64,000 nucleotides of DNA from Cristatella mucedo (GCA_009760855.2 WPIO01000060.1:377001-441000); one strand, 5' to 3'; positions 48,355-64,000 are shown, counted from the stretch's first letter. Program-made: numbers and translations. The notes: generated by a model not told the origin, from the letters alone.

Positions 48355-48895
48355 CGTGTCTCCTTTGCTAAAAGAGTTAGGATGGCTGCTGGTTGATCAA
48401 CTCGTACAGAGCAAAGTTCTTACGCTGACCCACAAGGCCTGCCACGGCTTGGCTCCTTCGTACCTAGCTGAACTACTACTGCATCAGTTTCAGCCTGTTC
48501 TTCGAGCCCTCAGGTCCTGTGTGGACAATAAATTAGCTGTTCCATTCTTCCGCTTAAAGACCGTTGGCGACAGAAGCTTTAGCTCTGCAGGTCCTAGACT
48601 GTGGAACTCGCTTCCACAATTCTTACGCAACGACAACTACTCTCCTGCTGCCGACTGTGGCACATCTTTTTCAGCGGTCCTGAGCTGCTACTTCCATGCT
48701 ACTCACTATCTCAACTGCTCTCCCGACTCTGCTATGCTTCCCACTTTCTCTTTTGTTGCGTGAGACGAAGTCTGTTGGCTACCGAATGCTTACCGAAAGC
48801 CGCTAAAGCTGTGAGTGCACTATACAAAACTCTCCTGCGTAACACCCACTGGTCTTTATGACTTTGTGGAGTTACAGACGGAGATTTATTACATA
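48355..48895 (+). mobile_element. LINE-B, ORF end and tail
   Basis: A 135-codon open frame reads LLKELGWLLVDQLVQSKVLT, LTHKACHGLAPSYLAELLLH, GDRSFSSAGPRLWNSLPQFL, then SCYFHATHYLNCSPDSAMLP and stop. The tail is TTATGACTTTGTGGAGTTAC, GACGGAGATTTATTACATAA. This is the cleanest LINE-B 3' end. Confidence 0.9.
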
Positions 48896-50399
48896 ACTAG
48901 GCTACACTCGACCCCGCTGTAAGCGGGGCGATCGAGTTTTGCGAAAGGGTACCGTTAGTCATTTTGAAGGTGTACGACACTTGTCAGGCTCATGTTCGAG
49001 CGAACTCAACCGGTCAGGTCTGGAGGCGGCCTGCGGAGCGACTAAGCTGGCTTAAGACACGAGGCGCGGCTTCCTCCGGAACCGTGGTTACCAGACGGCG
49101 GCGAGGCAGCCCCGTTCGGCGTGACGCAACCAACCGCTCGCTGCTGGCTACCGAAGCTCAACCGAGCTAACGGTCGCACCACGCCTGCAGACCGCGAGCG
49201 CCGATCTATCGTTGAACTAATCTTTTCGCCTTTCGGCATTGCCTCGCGCCTATGCGCGCGCGGGGCGGGGACGCTGCAGCGCCGGCCACCGCACAGTGAC
49301 GTGCGCCGGCGAACGAAGTCTCCACGCGGCGCCAGAACGGGCCAGCCGCGCGCGGCGGCGGCGGCTCGTCGAGCCTTCGGGCATTATCGGAACGGGCCAA
49401 TCAGTATGCAGTCCGCCCGTTAGGCCTGCTGCTGATATGAATCAGCGGCCGTGATATATCCTGCCGGCCGGCCACCCTGTGATGCGCACTTCAAGCGCAC
49501 TTCCGGAGCTACTGCTTGGCGCTCTGTTACCCATTACAACTTACCACGTTCGAATGTGCATTTCTTGGCGGTATTTCGCCCTAAGAACACTATAAACTCC
49601 CTCTCTGACCAACCATACTTACGTAGTCGACAGGGAGTTTCCCGTAAGGCGTGGAGGCTAAATTTTTGTAATGGAATAAGGCTCCTTTTAAAATATCTAC
49701 CCAAAGTTTACTTGGTTCATTAATGAATTTTACTTTCAACATTGCGATACTTTCCAAAAATTCTATCAACATCATTCATCTTAAACCTCATCCGGCATTT
49801 CACCATTTTTTCTTATTAATTCATTTTTTTCAAACGATGCTTGCATAGTTGCACTCATTATTTCATATTTCCTTCGCGGTTGGACTTATTTATTCGTTTT
49901 TTCAAGGCGTTAAAAAAATTCAGATCTGCTTAGACATGGGCACCACAGCCAACTGGTCTATGCATTTGCGACATCCAGAGTAATATTCTTACGAATTGTT
50001 ACCAATAAAATTACGCAGCGTTTACAATTCCTTAAAATAAATTGAATATTATGCATAGCCAACATGCTAAAGCAACCATGAAGGCATGCATGACACTGAT
50101 CAGTAAGATCCTTGCCAGTAACATACGCTAAATCATGCACAGGTGTGCACGCAAAGCACACTGGAAGGCAAACAACAGACCAGTTCACTACGATAGAGGA
50201 AAAGCTTAAGAAAAGACTAAAAAATGAGACTTCATTTCAAGTAATTGAAAACAGACGCAGTTGAAAACAGACGGACGAGCCGAGCTCTGCACCGGAAGCA
50301 GACGATTAACCAGCCTCACACTCCGGAAGTCCCGAATAAACGGAATTGCAGTAATCTAGATCTTACATCATAAACGCATGAACTAGTTTGGCTGTCAAA

Positions 50400-50775
50400 C
50401 TCTTCTCTAAGCAGGCCCTGATTTTGCCGATGTCGCTGGATTACTGTATCTCAGTACTCATAGGTGTTCATATTAGTACAAAATACGCTTCCAATTTGTG
50501 CAAAACTCGGCAGCCAACCTTTTCTGTCATCAATGTAGCAACTGCCACATTCCACCACTTCTCACTGACCTGTACTGGCCACCCACAAAGCAGTGTGTAT
50601 CTTACCACTCCATCTCGTTACTCAATTCGTTTAGCTGTGCCTCTAACTATCGTCAAATCCTTTGGGAAAACCGTTCCTTCAGTCTATTTACTCTCAAAAT
50701 CTTAAACTTGCTACCGACTGAAATGGCGACCTACCCTGACTTGATATATAAAGAGAAGCTAAAAACTCACTTTTT
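50400..50775 (+). mobile_element. Old LINE-A ORF2 C-terminus
   Basis: Strongly diverged: LCKTRQP..., CHIPPLLTDLYWPPTKQC, SFGKTVPSVYLL-type segments and KEKLKTHFF across two frames keep the order of the LINE-A C-terminal domain. Confidence 0.65.
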
Positions 50776-50782
50776 TTGATTG

Positions 50783-50930
50783 CCGAGCCGGATTGGTTCA
50801 GTGGTTAAGGTGCTCGCCCCGACCAAAGTCTGGCTGAGGTCGCGGGCTCGAGCCCTGTGGCATATGTGAAGCGCCTGACCAGAGATTAAGTTTTCTTGGG
50901 GCGCTATACAAATGAATTATACATTTTTAT
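50783..50930 (+). mobile_element. SINE-L, best-preserved copy
   Basis: The head GATTGGTTCAGTGGTTAAGG (A-box-like), TGCTCGCCCCGACCAAAGTC and the B box GCGGGCTCGAGCCC come first. GTGAAGCGCCTGACCAGAGA, TTAAGTTTTCTTGGGGCGCT and ATACAAATGAATTATACA follow. Confidence 0.88.
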
Positions 50931-53721
50931 AGCAGCTTTTCCTCAGTCCGTTTCAATCGTCCTTATAAAAAAATCATAATAATTTGACATTTATATAGTT
51001 TCTTAAGGAAGTGAAATTGCTTTCCAGGAAATTCGAGTAGTGGAACTTTTTGTTTTACCAATGTATGCCTATATCGTGCACGTTAGTAATAATACAGATA
51101 CTTTTCTGGAGTTGCTCAAAACGTTTGGGCGTAGCTTAGACAAGTTCGCAGATTTCCAATGCATGAAACTGCATACTTAGCAGTAAGATCTCATTGCGTC
51201 ACGATGAGTTAAAAATAACCGTCACATCGGAAATGCTACCAAGGTCGGGGGAGCACTTCCTTCACGATGATATTTTCTAGGAGAGCGGCTGCTGGAAGTC
51301 GTGGTGTGACTGGCGGCACTGGGACTGGGGCAGCTGGGAAAGAAACGGCGTCAGAGTTGACATTTTTAACTCCTTCAAATTTCCTGACAAAACTTGGTTG
51401 CAAATCCGAATACTCGTAAACTGTATCGTGTTGCCACATTATTTGCACTAAGAAAAGAAAGATTTAATGGAATGCTTAGAAAGAGACCGGATGCTGCAAG
51501 AGGCTGTACTGCAAGGAAAGCTACGCTCGCTATTTCAGAACGCTCTTTCGCACGCTACGGTCCTCTGACAGACCCCTACCCTAAATTACTCAGTATTTAT
51601 TCGTACAAAACACTCTACGCATGCGTCCATAGAGCACTAAAAGCGAATTCTCGACAAGACTCGCATGTGAACAGCCGTAACAAAAAGCAAGAACACTCAA
51701 CCGCCGCAGCTAGTAGATGTGCTAGCAGACAGTGCAGCCAGATAAAGGCGAGAGTACCTGCTGGATTGTCAGCGAAAGACAGAGCTGCGATTGGACAGAT
51801 GAGGCGTCTGCAGAAGCGCCGAGTTGCTGTTCTAGAAGTATCGACGGCATTCTTGTGCAAATGAGCTCGCGCTTTTGAACTCCTGCTCCTTAAAGTCATC
51901 GGAGTTGGTCGTACATAATAGCAGCGCTTTCATCTTGTGAGTAGGGCCGAAAGAGAACTGCATATGCTTTATCGCCATCTCTCCAGTCATCTTTCCAGTC
52001 AAGTGTGATCTTTCCAGGTGCTTTACAACTTCGCTGCAAGATAAGCAATAATAGCAACCAGCTGGTCCAGCTGGTCCAGGCGCCGTGCCGACGGCAGCCA
52101 TGCGCTGACTGCGACGTCACGCGAGTGCCGCGTGGAATGGAGTATGGCTTGCGATCTGAAGCTCAAGTATGAGCGTATCGACGACCTAGACGAGCTCAAC
52201 CGGCTGGTATGCTCGAATGACCAGTGGCTAGCAGCCTGCAGCGACCGAGCGGCGTTGCCACACCCCCTGAGCAGTGGTGGCAGACGCAGCGGCAGCAGCA
52301 GCAGCAGGCCGGAGTGCTCGTAGCTCGAGCCGCGAGCTCTGGGTGTCTCGCCGCTGCGGCGGCGGCGGCGTGACCAGCTATGTATCTGCTCAGCCACCTG
52401 CACGGTCACTGTTTCGTTCTGCCTTTGCTTTATCAAGTGCTTCAATAGTAAGCGGAGGTATTGTCGTTCATCCAAAATTGCACTTTTTTTTGTTGCATTT
52501 TTTCCAACTCCAACTCGTAGAGGCTACCGGCTTCCAGAACCAGCCGTGGCTTAGCGAAACTCTCGTACGGCGCCGCGAGAGACGCGGCTTGACCCGAGGT
52601 CTAGAAGAGAAACTCTCGCGTGCTTGACCCGAGGTCTAGAGCGCAGCTACTCCCTCAGCTCAAAGCCTCGAGCTCAGCGGAGCCCGACTTTCTGGAGCGC
52701 AGCCTTACCGCCAATTACACTTCTTCTTCGGCTTTTTATCCTGCCTAACCGTGGATTATATCGTAGTACCGGTTCCGAAGCCGTTGCAATTCAAGAATTC
52801 GCGTACAATAAGTATCTCGATGACCAAAATCCGGTCGATTTAGCGCGCCGCCGCATCCGGGGCAGTCGTACCTATCCGGGGGCTGATTCGCCGTCGCCCG
52901 CGCCACCTAGGGCGCATTCGCGGCATTCACAGAGATGGCTGTGCCCGCAGAGGTGACGACAGAGCCATCGGAGGCGGCTTTCACGAGCGAGACTGAGACA
53001 TATGACAGCGAGGCGGATGCGTGCGGAAAAGAGGGTGCGGCATCCGTAAGAGAGTCTGCACGGACAGGAAGGCGATTGAGCTGCCAGCGCCTGTGGATGT
53101 GCGAGATGCCCCGCTGAAGGGGCAGGCGAGACAGCCGTCGAGCCGGCACACGATTTGCTTCCCGAGCGACCGGAGGTGAAGGAATGTAAGCGGCACAAAC
53201 TGGCGGCGACTGAGCTACTGGTGGAGACGGCCAGCGACCCGGTGCAAGACTTTTGAGGTGACGTGCTGCGACATGCCATTGGGTCGCAACGTGCTGCTGG
53301 TCTATAAACCAGCTCTGGCCAGAGAAGCTGTGCAGGCCAGCGAGGTGAATTCGGTGTCATTGACTAGCGAGGCAGTCGTGCATGAGATAAGGCTAAAGGC
53401 ACCTGCCTCGTGGGCGATGCGGGAGGCGAAACTGATGGGATTCCGAAGACGACAGCTGTGAATAACGGGACAGCTGCCGGCGTTTGGGGAAATGCCCCGG
53501 AGCCATGAGCGGTGGCAGATACTAGTTCAGCAACAGAAACTGGTACCGCATTGGAAACTGGTAGCACGGCACAAAGATGCTCTGCGATCCGGGAAAGCTG
53601 ATGCAATACATAGCCGGCAGGCTGCTAAAGACCATGCTCCAGAGTGCCTCCTTCGAGCAGCTGTCAGGTAGCGTGCCTGTTGTGACAGCAGTTTAGTGTT
53701 GCAGCTGGGATTACGATCTAT
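50931..53721. other. No gene recognised
   Basis: Several ORFs of 60-160 codons lie on both strands (for example 51394-51864 + and 52023-52475 -). They have no recognisable domain and biased composition. CAG/CGG-rich sequence occurs at 52270-52380. Nothing here can be supported as a gene from sequence alone. Confidence 0.4.
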
Positions 53722-53955
53722 TTCCCTGTGATTCGTCCTTTATGTGCTTATCCGTGCTGACACTGTGTATGCTGCTACTAACCACATTTGCATGCTGACC
53801 CTGTGCATGTTACCCCTAACCATGTTATTCATGTTTATCAAGCATGACATTACTCACCATTCGATCTCGCTCCCCTTACAGCAAATGTAAAGCACCTAGA
53901 AAGAGATTGAGTCCTCTGAGGGCGCTTTATCAAGTGCATTATTATTATTATCTAT
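53722..53955 (+). mobile_element. LINE-A 3'UTR and tail
   Basis: CTGTGATTCGTCCTTTATGT, GCATGCTGACCCTGTGCATG, GCAAATGTAAAGCACCTAGA, GAGATTGAGTCCTCTGAGGG, TTTATCAAGTGCATTATTAT. Confidence 0.87.
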
Positions 53956-54399
53956 AGATCAGGGAAGCATGTGACTTTGTTTAAGTGACGGTCGTGTTAA
54001 CGGTGGCGTTATGTTGTAAATTGTTTCTCCCTTGAGTTGTATGGCGAGTGTTCTTTTGATCTAAAGTGTATTGCTGCTGAGATTTGTGATCTTGAGATCT
54101 GGTTTATGTTTTATGATGGGTTTATGGTTATATTGGCTTATGGGTTATATGCGATTGTGGTTAAATGATTTAATGTTTTACAAGGGTGAGTCACTACCGG
54201 GACAGGAGCAGACAGTTGGACACAGGGCGGAGGAAAGATTGGCTGTGCGGTGTAATGCTGCGAGCACTGACGAAATACACCAGTATTGGAGCGGGGTACG
54301 GACATCCACCTGGATGTTTACCCCCGGATGTTTCCCCCAGACATTCCCATGGACATTTTCCCCTGGGGTATGACATTTTCCACCCCGGTATATGGTTTA

Positions 54400-54505
54400 G
54401 GGTTTAAGTTTTAGGGTTTAGTGTTTAGGGTTTAGTGCTTAGGGTTTTTAGGGTTTAGTGTTTAGGGTTTTAGGGTTTAGCGTTTAGGATTTAGGGCGGG
54501 CTGCG
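54400..54505 (+). repeat. Degenerate (TTTAGGG)n telomere-like repeat
   Basis: More than ten imperfect units alternate between GTTTAGGGTTTAGTG and TTTAGGG variants. The motif has seven bases rather than the animal TTAGGG hexamer. Confidence 0.85.
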
Positions 54506-54867
54506 CCTCTGCCGCCTAAATCCCATTCTTGCTCGTATTCCGCGCTTTAATTGGTGCGTATTAGGGCACGACTAGATCTCTAGAGGTCGAGTTACTCAGT
54601 AGACCTCTGAGGCTTAGCGCTCATTTAGAGGAACGCGCGGCACACCGTAGCGAGCTCCCGCTTTGACGGGTACGAACATATGCAACACGCTGTCGACACG
54701 TTGTCGAGCGGGGCCTAACTTCCGCGGGACCAAACTGTATAGCTCGCCGCTGCTGCAGCGGCTGCAAGCGCTGCCGCCGCTCGCTCCATTAGAAACCATC
54801 CTTCCAATCTATCCACTCCTCTAATTATACCGAGGTGATTTTATTTTAATAGAGCATGAGCTTCATT

Positions 54868-54930
54868 TAATCATGTATACATATATATATGTATATATAT
54901 ATGCGTGTGTGTGTGTGTGTGTGTGTGTAT
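54868..54930 (+). repeat. (AT)n(GT)n microsatellite
   Basis: TATACATATATATATGTATA is followed by a GTGTGT run of about 25 bases. Confidence 0.9.
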
Positions 54931-55309
54931 TCTTTTTTATACATTCTTCATCAACAAAGGGGAAAATGTCCTACGGGGGGGGGAATGTGGGGGGGGGGAA
55001 TGTCTTAGGGTCTACCGCTGGGGGGACGTCCAGGGGGGGGGGGAAATGTCCTACACCAGCGTTGGAGCCCCCGCCCCACAGTGTTTGCATTTCGTCATTT
55101 GTGTACCGGCGCTTGCTTAGCGTCAGAGCGTCAGCTTACATAAGGTTTATGCTGCTTAGTATTCAGGTATTAGAGAGAAACTCTAAATGGAGAAGATAAC
55201 TAAAACGCTTTTATTTAACGCTAATATAAAAAAAAATATAAACATACGCTGGTGACTATATTGATCAGCCTGCTGCTTCGAGCGCTGTGCCACACCATGT
55301 CTGACGTTG

Positions 55310-55545
55310 CCGTAATAATAATAATAATAATAATAAAAATAATGCACTTGATAAAGCACCCTAAGAGAACTCAATCTCTTTCTAGGCGCTTTACATTTGC
55401 TGCAAAGGGAAATGCAATTGAATGGTGAGTAATGGCATGCTTGATAAACAAACAACATGAATACATGGAGTGACTTGCCCAGGGTCAGCATGCAAATATG
55501 GTTAGTGGCGGCATGCGCAATGTCAGCACGCAAGAACAAAAGACG
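55310..55545 (-). mobile_element. LINE-A 3' fragment
   Basis: (ATA)n, AATGCACTTGATAAAGCACC, CTCTTTCTAGGCGCTTTACA and the start of the 3'UTR. It ends shortly before the CpG-rich region of the next gene. Confidence 0.85.
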
Positions 55546-56028
55546 CGGTATTAGTGCTGTCCAACGCCGCCGCTGCCGCGAAACGCCCCGGCGCGAGAAG
55601 AGGAGAGCTCTGGGCTTAGGGAACAGCTAGCTAAATAGATCGAAATTACGCGCAGCATTTGAAATTCGATTGCTAGCCAGCCCGCGCTCCGCGCGCGCCC
55701 AGGTAGCTGGCAGCCAGGAGTGCGGCCGGTTCCAATTGGCTGAGGCTTTCCGGCGGGGCGGCTGCGGCGGGCCGGCGGAGACAAAGAAAAGATCGCCGCA
55801 GCTGGCTACTTCTGACGCAGGTCGGCCGGCGACGCGGCAGACGGCGCTCAACCAGCAACCGGCGGTCGCTCACGTGATTTCTTTTGGGCTCCGAGCGCTG
55901 ACGAAACCGCGTGCGCTTCCTCTCCACTCGTCCGTCGCGCTCGTCTGCTCGGGCGCCGAGAGCGGGAGGGGCGACGAGGGCGACGCATTCAAACGCCTCC
56001 CCCCGGGGCGGGGCTTCAGTGCGCTATC

Positions 56029-60596
<4,568 letters not shown>

Positions 60597-60764
60597 GTAT
60601 TGCCTGGGGTCTGCTTTTCGGTTGCATCCAGCTGTGTGACACATAGTCACAATCTTTGTATGTATTCATGCATACTTGTATATCTACCCAGGCGACACAG
60701 CTATACATGTACATATGCAAATATATGTTTGTACCTCTGCATGTGTAACTATGCCTTTATTCTC

Positions 60765-61030
60765 ACGCAACGACATCTACTCTCCAACTGCCGACTATGG
60801 CACATTTTTTTCAGCGGTCCTGAACTGCTACTTCTATGCTACTCACTACCTCAACTGCTCTCCTAACTCTGCTATGCTTCCCACTTTCTCTTTGTTGCGT
60901 GAGACGAAGTCTGTTGGCTACCGAATGCGTACCGAAAGCCGCTTAGGCTGTGAGTGGGCTATACAAAACTCTCCTGCGTAACACCCACGTGGTCTTTTTG
61001 ACTTTGTGGAGTTACTGACGGAGATACATA
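60765..61030 (+). mobile_element. LINE-B 3' end
   Basis: CGCAACGACATCTACTCTCC, GGTCCTGAACTGCTACTTCT, GAGACGAAGTCTGTTGGCTA, TACAAAACTCTCCTGCGTAA, GAGTTACTGACGGAGATACA. Confidence 0.87.
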
Positions 61031-61529
61031 TATACGGATGTGTGTGTTGCATGTCCATATGTGCGCACGAGTGTGCACGGTGTACCTGTATGATGCATGT
61101 GCACGTGTGAGTGCATGAATATATGTGAGCATGTGCGTGCGCTCGCGCTCAGTCCTATGGGGGGGGGGGGTTATCACCTACCTTTCTCTCGGTCATGCTG
61201 CTCGGGGTGTTTTGGTTTGCCTTTGTATTACCCAACCGCCTTGGCTGACGAACTTTTTATGATGTGATTGTATTCGGTCCATAACTTGAGCATTGACCTC
61301 ACATTCTATTAGTCTCAGCTGGAGACGCATATGTTGCTTGCTGTTAGCTTTCCCCTTCCCTTAGTGAACTTGTCTTCTCTTGTTCCTGTGTGCTTTATAT
61401 TCGTATCTGAGGATGATTCAGTCCATGCCACTGGCCAAAGGCTGACTAACCGGTGGCCGTGAGAGTCTCCATGTTTGCTTTATCATGCTTACCTAAGCAT
61501 GATGCCTAATGGCTTTTGCATCCTTGATA

Positions 61530-61606
61530 CCTTACAAGTTAACAATCATTGGGTACTTGTTCTCTTGCTGCAAGTTGTAAGGCGCATGGGTAGAGGTTAA
61601 GTTCTC
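61530..61606 (+). mobile_element. LINE-A tail, diverged
   Basis: CTTGCTGCAAGTTGTAAGGC, GGTAGAGGTTAAGTTCTCCC, running into an (AAT)n shared with the next copy. Confidence 0.6.
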
Positions 61607-61608
61607 CC

Positions 61609-61643
<35 letters not shown>

Positions 61644-61720
61644 GACACTCGATAAAGCACCCTCAGAGAACTCAATCTCTTTCCAGATGCTTTACATTTG
61701 CTGCAAAGGAAACACGATCG
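61607..61720 (-). mobile_element. LINE-A tail in tail-to-tail contact with the previous copy
   Basis: (AAT)n, then GACACTCGATAAAGCACCCT, CTCTTTCCAGATGCTTTACA, TTTGCTGCAAAGGAAACACG. Confidence 0.82.
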
Positions 61721-61734
61721 GCAAAAAATAATAT

Positions 61735-61815
61735 ATATATAATTCATTTATATAGCGCCCCAAGAGAACTTAATCTCTATTCAGGCGCTGCCTCGGGGCT
61801 CGAGCCCAGGCTCTA
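61735..61815 (-). mobile_element. SINE-L partial
   Basis: AATTCATTTATATAGCGCCC, TTAATCTCTATTCAGGCGCT, CTCGGGGCTCGAGCCCAGG. Confidence 0.72.
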
Positions 61816-61839
61816 TTCAAAAGACGTATTATTATGATT

Positions 61840-61841
<2 letters not shown>

Positions 61842-61928
<87 letters not shown>
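61842..61928. repeat. (AT)n microsatellite
   Basis: About 85 bases of TA repeat. Confidence 0.96.
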
Positions 61929-61929
<1 letters not shown>

Positions 61930-61930
<1 letters not shown>

Positions 61931-63344
61931 AATAACTCCCTTAGAGAGCTTGGCCACTTTACATATGCTATAAAAGACTTAGCAGACGATTGGACCCCGG
62001 AGTGTCCAGGCAGCTAGCACTAAGCTCCAGCTCTCAGTGAGTCAGCACCTCCCATTTGGGACGGTGACCGTCAGCACTGCAATAGGCTGCAATAGTGTCG
62101 AACCCCCTGGGGGTCTGATCGGTCGGCATGCTCGTGCTCTACCTATCGAAGGCTCGATATCACAGACCTTGACATCTGCATGACAGGTACGTCTTAGAAT
62201 AATTAAATGGTGACTAGAGAAAACGTTTGTCTATTACCCAAAAGAACCAAATCGCTTTCTATTCACTTTCCATAGGCTGGAATGGAAGCTTGTCAACTGA
62301 TTAGGGAAATCATGCACGCATGATTGCACGCATAAGTGCACTACGGACAATACACACTGGCGGTACATACCAATGCAGCCTTTGCAGAGTGCTTCTTGGT
62401 TGGTCACGCCTCCAGGACGTGATGTGTCTGACAAACTTCAGTGAAGTGAGAAGCTGGCTGCTTAGCTAGAGCACCATCCGATTGCCGTGGCAGACCAGTG
62501 CCCGACTTCCAGAGCAGTCTAGAGGTGACTTTTTTGCCTGCACCAAACACAAAGCGGTTGTAGTCAATTGCATTCTTCTTTTCACCAAGCTCCGCCCGAG
62601 GTGATGAGCAGGAACTCGAATGTTCGTGTGGCTGAACTGGCTGAACCTTGTTTCAGCCAGAGTCTGGATGCCTCCTCCGAATTGCCTGATCACGCGTTCG
62701 GGGAAACCGGCTTCTGTAGTGCGATCAGGCTCAGTCGGTCGCGTTTGCCAAATAAGGAGCTCGGCACCGACTGCGATTCGAGTTTAATCTCCGGCTGTCG
62801 TGACTTAAGTGTCTCGTGTTTCAGGCTTGCATGCTGTAAAGCTGTTCTCATGGGCAAAGTCTCCAGACGTGCTGCCCCTCCCCTCCGGCAGACTTATTGC
62901 AATTCTACTTGCAAGCCATAAAGGTAGCTGCTGATCTGCAGGCTTAGATAACCGTATCAGCTCTGCATATTTGCTAAGGCAGAGATTCATATCGAAAATA
63001 TGCTAGCAGGATCGACCACGTGCAGCAGCCGATTGATGGCGCTCACACTGCCGTTGGTGGTGCTCAAACGGCATGATGGTGGAGGTGCAGCTGTTGCCGA
63101 GACAGAGTCCGTATGCGTTACCCCGAGGGTCGTGGCACCCTCACCCCCTCCGTTTTATCCCGGTGTTCGTACTTTTACTAGCTTTTACCTTATTCTCGTA
63201 TTGCCTTGGAAGGAACTCTAGGGCTCAAACGTTTGACAGTTTTTGCATTTCCCGCAAAGCTCAGTTCAGGCACTTCCTCTCACCCAAGTTCGCTTTCTGC
63301 CAAAACTAGTTGGCGTACATTGTCCTGCTAAGGCAGCAATAATA
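61930..63344. other. No gene recognised downstream of SUV39H-like exon 2
   Basis: 62230-62420 shows weak resemblance to a reversed LINE-A 3' end. A 117-codon plus ORF (62568-62921) has no recognisable domain. I searched for the next chromodomain exon (an LVKWKGW-like segment) and did not find it. Confidence 0.4.
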
Positions 63345-63890
63345 CAAATGGTAACAATAATAATAATAATAGATTTGATAAAGCACCCTCAGAGAACTCA
63401 ATCTCTTTCTAGGCGCTTTACAATTGCGGCAAAGGAACCACTATCGAATGGTTAGTGGTAGCATGCTGAATAAACAACAGGAATAACATGGTGACACCAC
63501 ACGGTCAGCATGCAAGTTTGGTTAGTAGCAGCATGCATAGTATCAGTATGCATAAGCACATAAAGGACGAATCACAGGGACCCACTAAATGCTGTGATAA
63601 ATAGCGTTTGTAGTTTCTTTTTAAATGTGGTCAAGTCAGGGGATCTCGTAGCGCAAGTTGGGATTGCATTCCAGGCTTTGGGAGCATACGAACTAAAGGC
63701 ACGGTCTCCAAAGGATTTGAGGTTTGTACGAGGTATATTTAAACAGTTTGATTCCGAAAAGCAGGTGGTATGGTGCTTAGCTTGGTGAGGCAGTAGATCT
63801 GATAGGTAGGCTGGAGCCAAAGAATGAAAGAACGTAAAAGTGAGCGACAAAACCTTGAAGTCAAAGTGTTGCTATTATACATATAATAAT
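63345..63890 (-). mobile_element. LINE-A 3' fragment
   Basis: (AAT)n, AAGCACCCTCAGAGAACTCA, CTCTTTCTAGGCGCTTTACA, then 3'UTR and ORF2 end ([40 protein letters not shown] on the minus strand). The frame is nearly open. Confidence 0.86.
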
Positions 63891-63914
63891 ATACAATATT
63901 TTATTATATTCCTA

Positions 63915-64000
63915 ATGCATTTGTATAGCATCAGGAAAAATAAATCTCTTTCTAGACACTTTGCATTTTTGAAAGTAAGGACATCAATTGTTCACCGATA
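63915..64000 (-). mobile_element. LINE-A or SINE-L type tail, cut by window end
   Basis: TAATGCATTTGTATAGCATC, TAAATCTCTTTCTAGACACT. Too short to assign between the two families. Confidence 0.55.

Larger units (their letters stand above)
46261..49588 (+). mobile_element. Decayed Ty3/Gypsy-like LTR retrotransposon
   Basis: Two diverged direct repeats, about 46261-46530 and 49270-49588, share CGAACGGGCCA-type, CCGGAGCTACTGCTGGGCGC, CATTACAACTTAC and TGTGCATTTCTTGGCGGTAT stretches and act as LTRs. After the left one comes TTCTGGCGTCCAGCGTGAC, like a primer-binding-site region. Gag remnants follow (46611-46679, 46854-47270), and an aspartic-protease-like FEIDAGS near 47772. RT and integrase are missing. 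Unit I shows the empty site at about 31730. A LINE-B copy (48355-48895) sits inside. Confidence 0.72.
54290..55065. repeat. Region bounded by inverted GGACATTTTCCCC-type arrays
   Basis: The left side has GGATGTTTCCCCC, AGACATTCCC, GGACATTTTCCCC and GACATTTTCC. The right side has GGGGAAAATGTCC, GGGGGGAATGT (twice) and GGGGAAATGTCC in opposite orientation. Together they look like degenerate terminal inverted repeats around about 770 bases. No coding sequence is recognised inside. Confidence 0.45.

Noticed and set aside
51394-51864. 156-codon plus ORF
   Set aside because: No domain, signal or splice context was recognised. It overlaps other open frames and looks compositional.
52023-52475. 150-codon minus ORF starting MDERQYLRLLLKHLIKQRQN
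   Set aside because: The first 25 codons look protein-like and end near a GT, but the rest is CAG/CGG-repeat translation and nothing supports an exon.
52872-53360. Possible LTR-element polyprotein remnant
   Set aside because: Fragments in three frames look vaguely gag-like but no diagnostic motif could be read.
54400-54505. True chromosome end
   Set aside because: The repeats are degenerate, internal and only about 100 bases long, with genes on both sides.

Overview
The window is animal nuclear DNA, probably from an invertebrate. It shows spliced genes with GT-AG introns, CpG-rich gene starts, long dinucleotide microsatellites, tRNA-derived SINEs, L2/CR1-type non-LTR retrotransposons, a Ty3/Gypsy-like LTR element and hAT transposons. 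The conserved genes SEC13 and PLGRKT are clear orthologues but too diverged from vertebrate sequences for a vertebrate source to look likely. I cannot name the species.

Layout. At 70-6958 (+) lie the last seven exons of SEC13, whose 5' end is outside the window. At 9093-9527 (-) is an intronless PLGRKT-like gene. About 11.9-50.1 kb is a large, decayed tandem segmental duplication: unit I is about 11.9-32.3 kb and unit II about 32.35-50.1 kb. Each unit carries, on the minus strand, a two-exon gene for a small ubiquitin-like protein (17.3-20.4 kb and 34.5-37.6 kb) and a short ORF starting MSDES with a signal-peptide-like N-terminus (28.4 and 42.2 kb). The units have since collected different insertions: L2/CR1-like LINEs of two families (here LINE-A and LINE-B), two tRNA-derived SINE families (SINE-T and SINE-L), a Gypsy-like LTR element (46.3-49.6 kb), a 900-bp CT-rich microsatellite, and a 186-bp SPIN-like hAT element with a perfect 8-bp target-site duplication (31383-31568). 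From 56029 (+) starts a chromodomain-type gene that looks like SUV39H; two phase-compatible exons lie 4.3 kb apart and the rest is beyond the window.

How it fits together. Most of the window is mobile DNA and duplication debris. The host genes seen are housekeeping (SEC13: COPII coat and nuclear pore; PLGRKT: membrane plasminogen receptor), chromatin-related (SUV39H-like) and a lineage-specific pair of ubiquitin-like genes. The pair is the best candidate for something undescribed: both copies keep the same intron phase, exon-2 length and stop position, and both lack a C-terminal Gly-Gly. SINE-L carries a 3' tail resembling the LINE-A tail, which suggests that LINE-A mobilised it. All homology calls come from reading the sequence and were not checked by database search.
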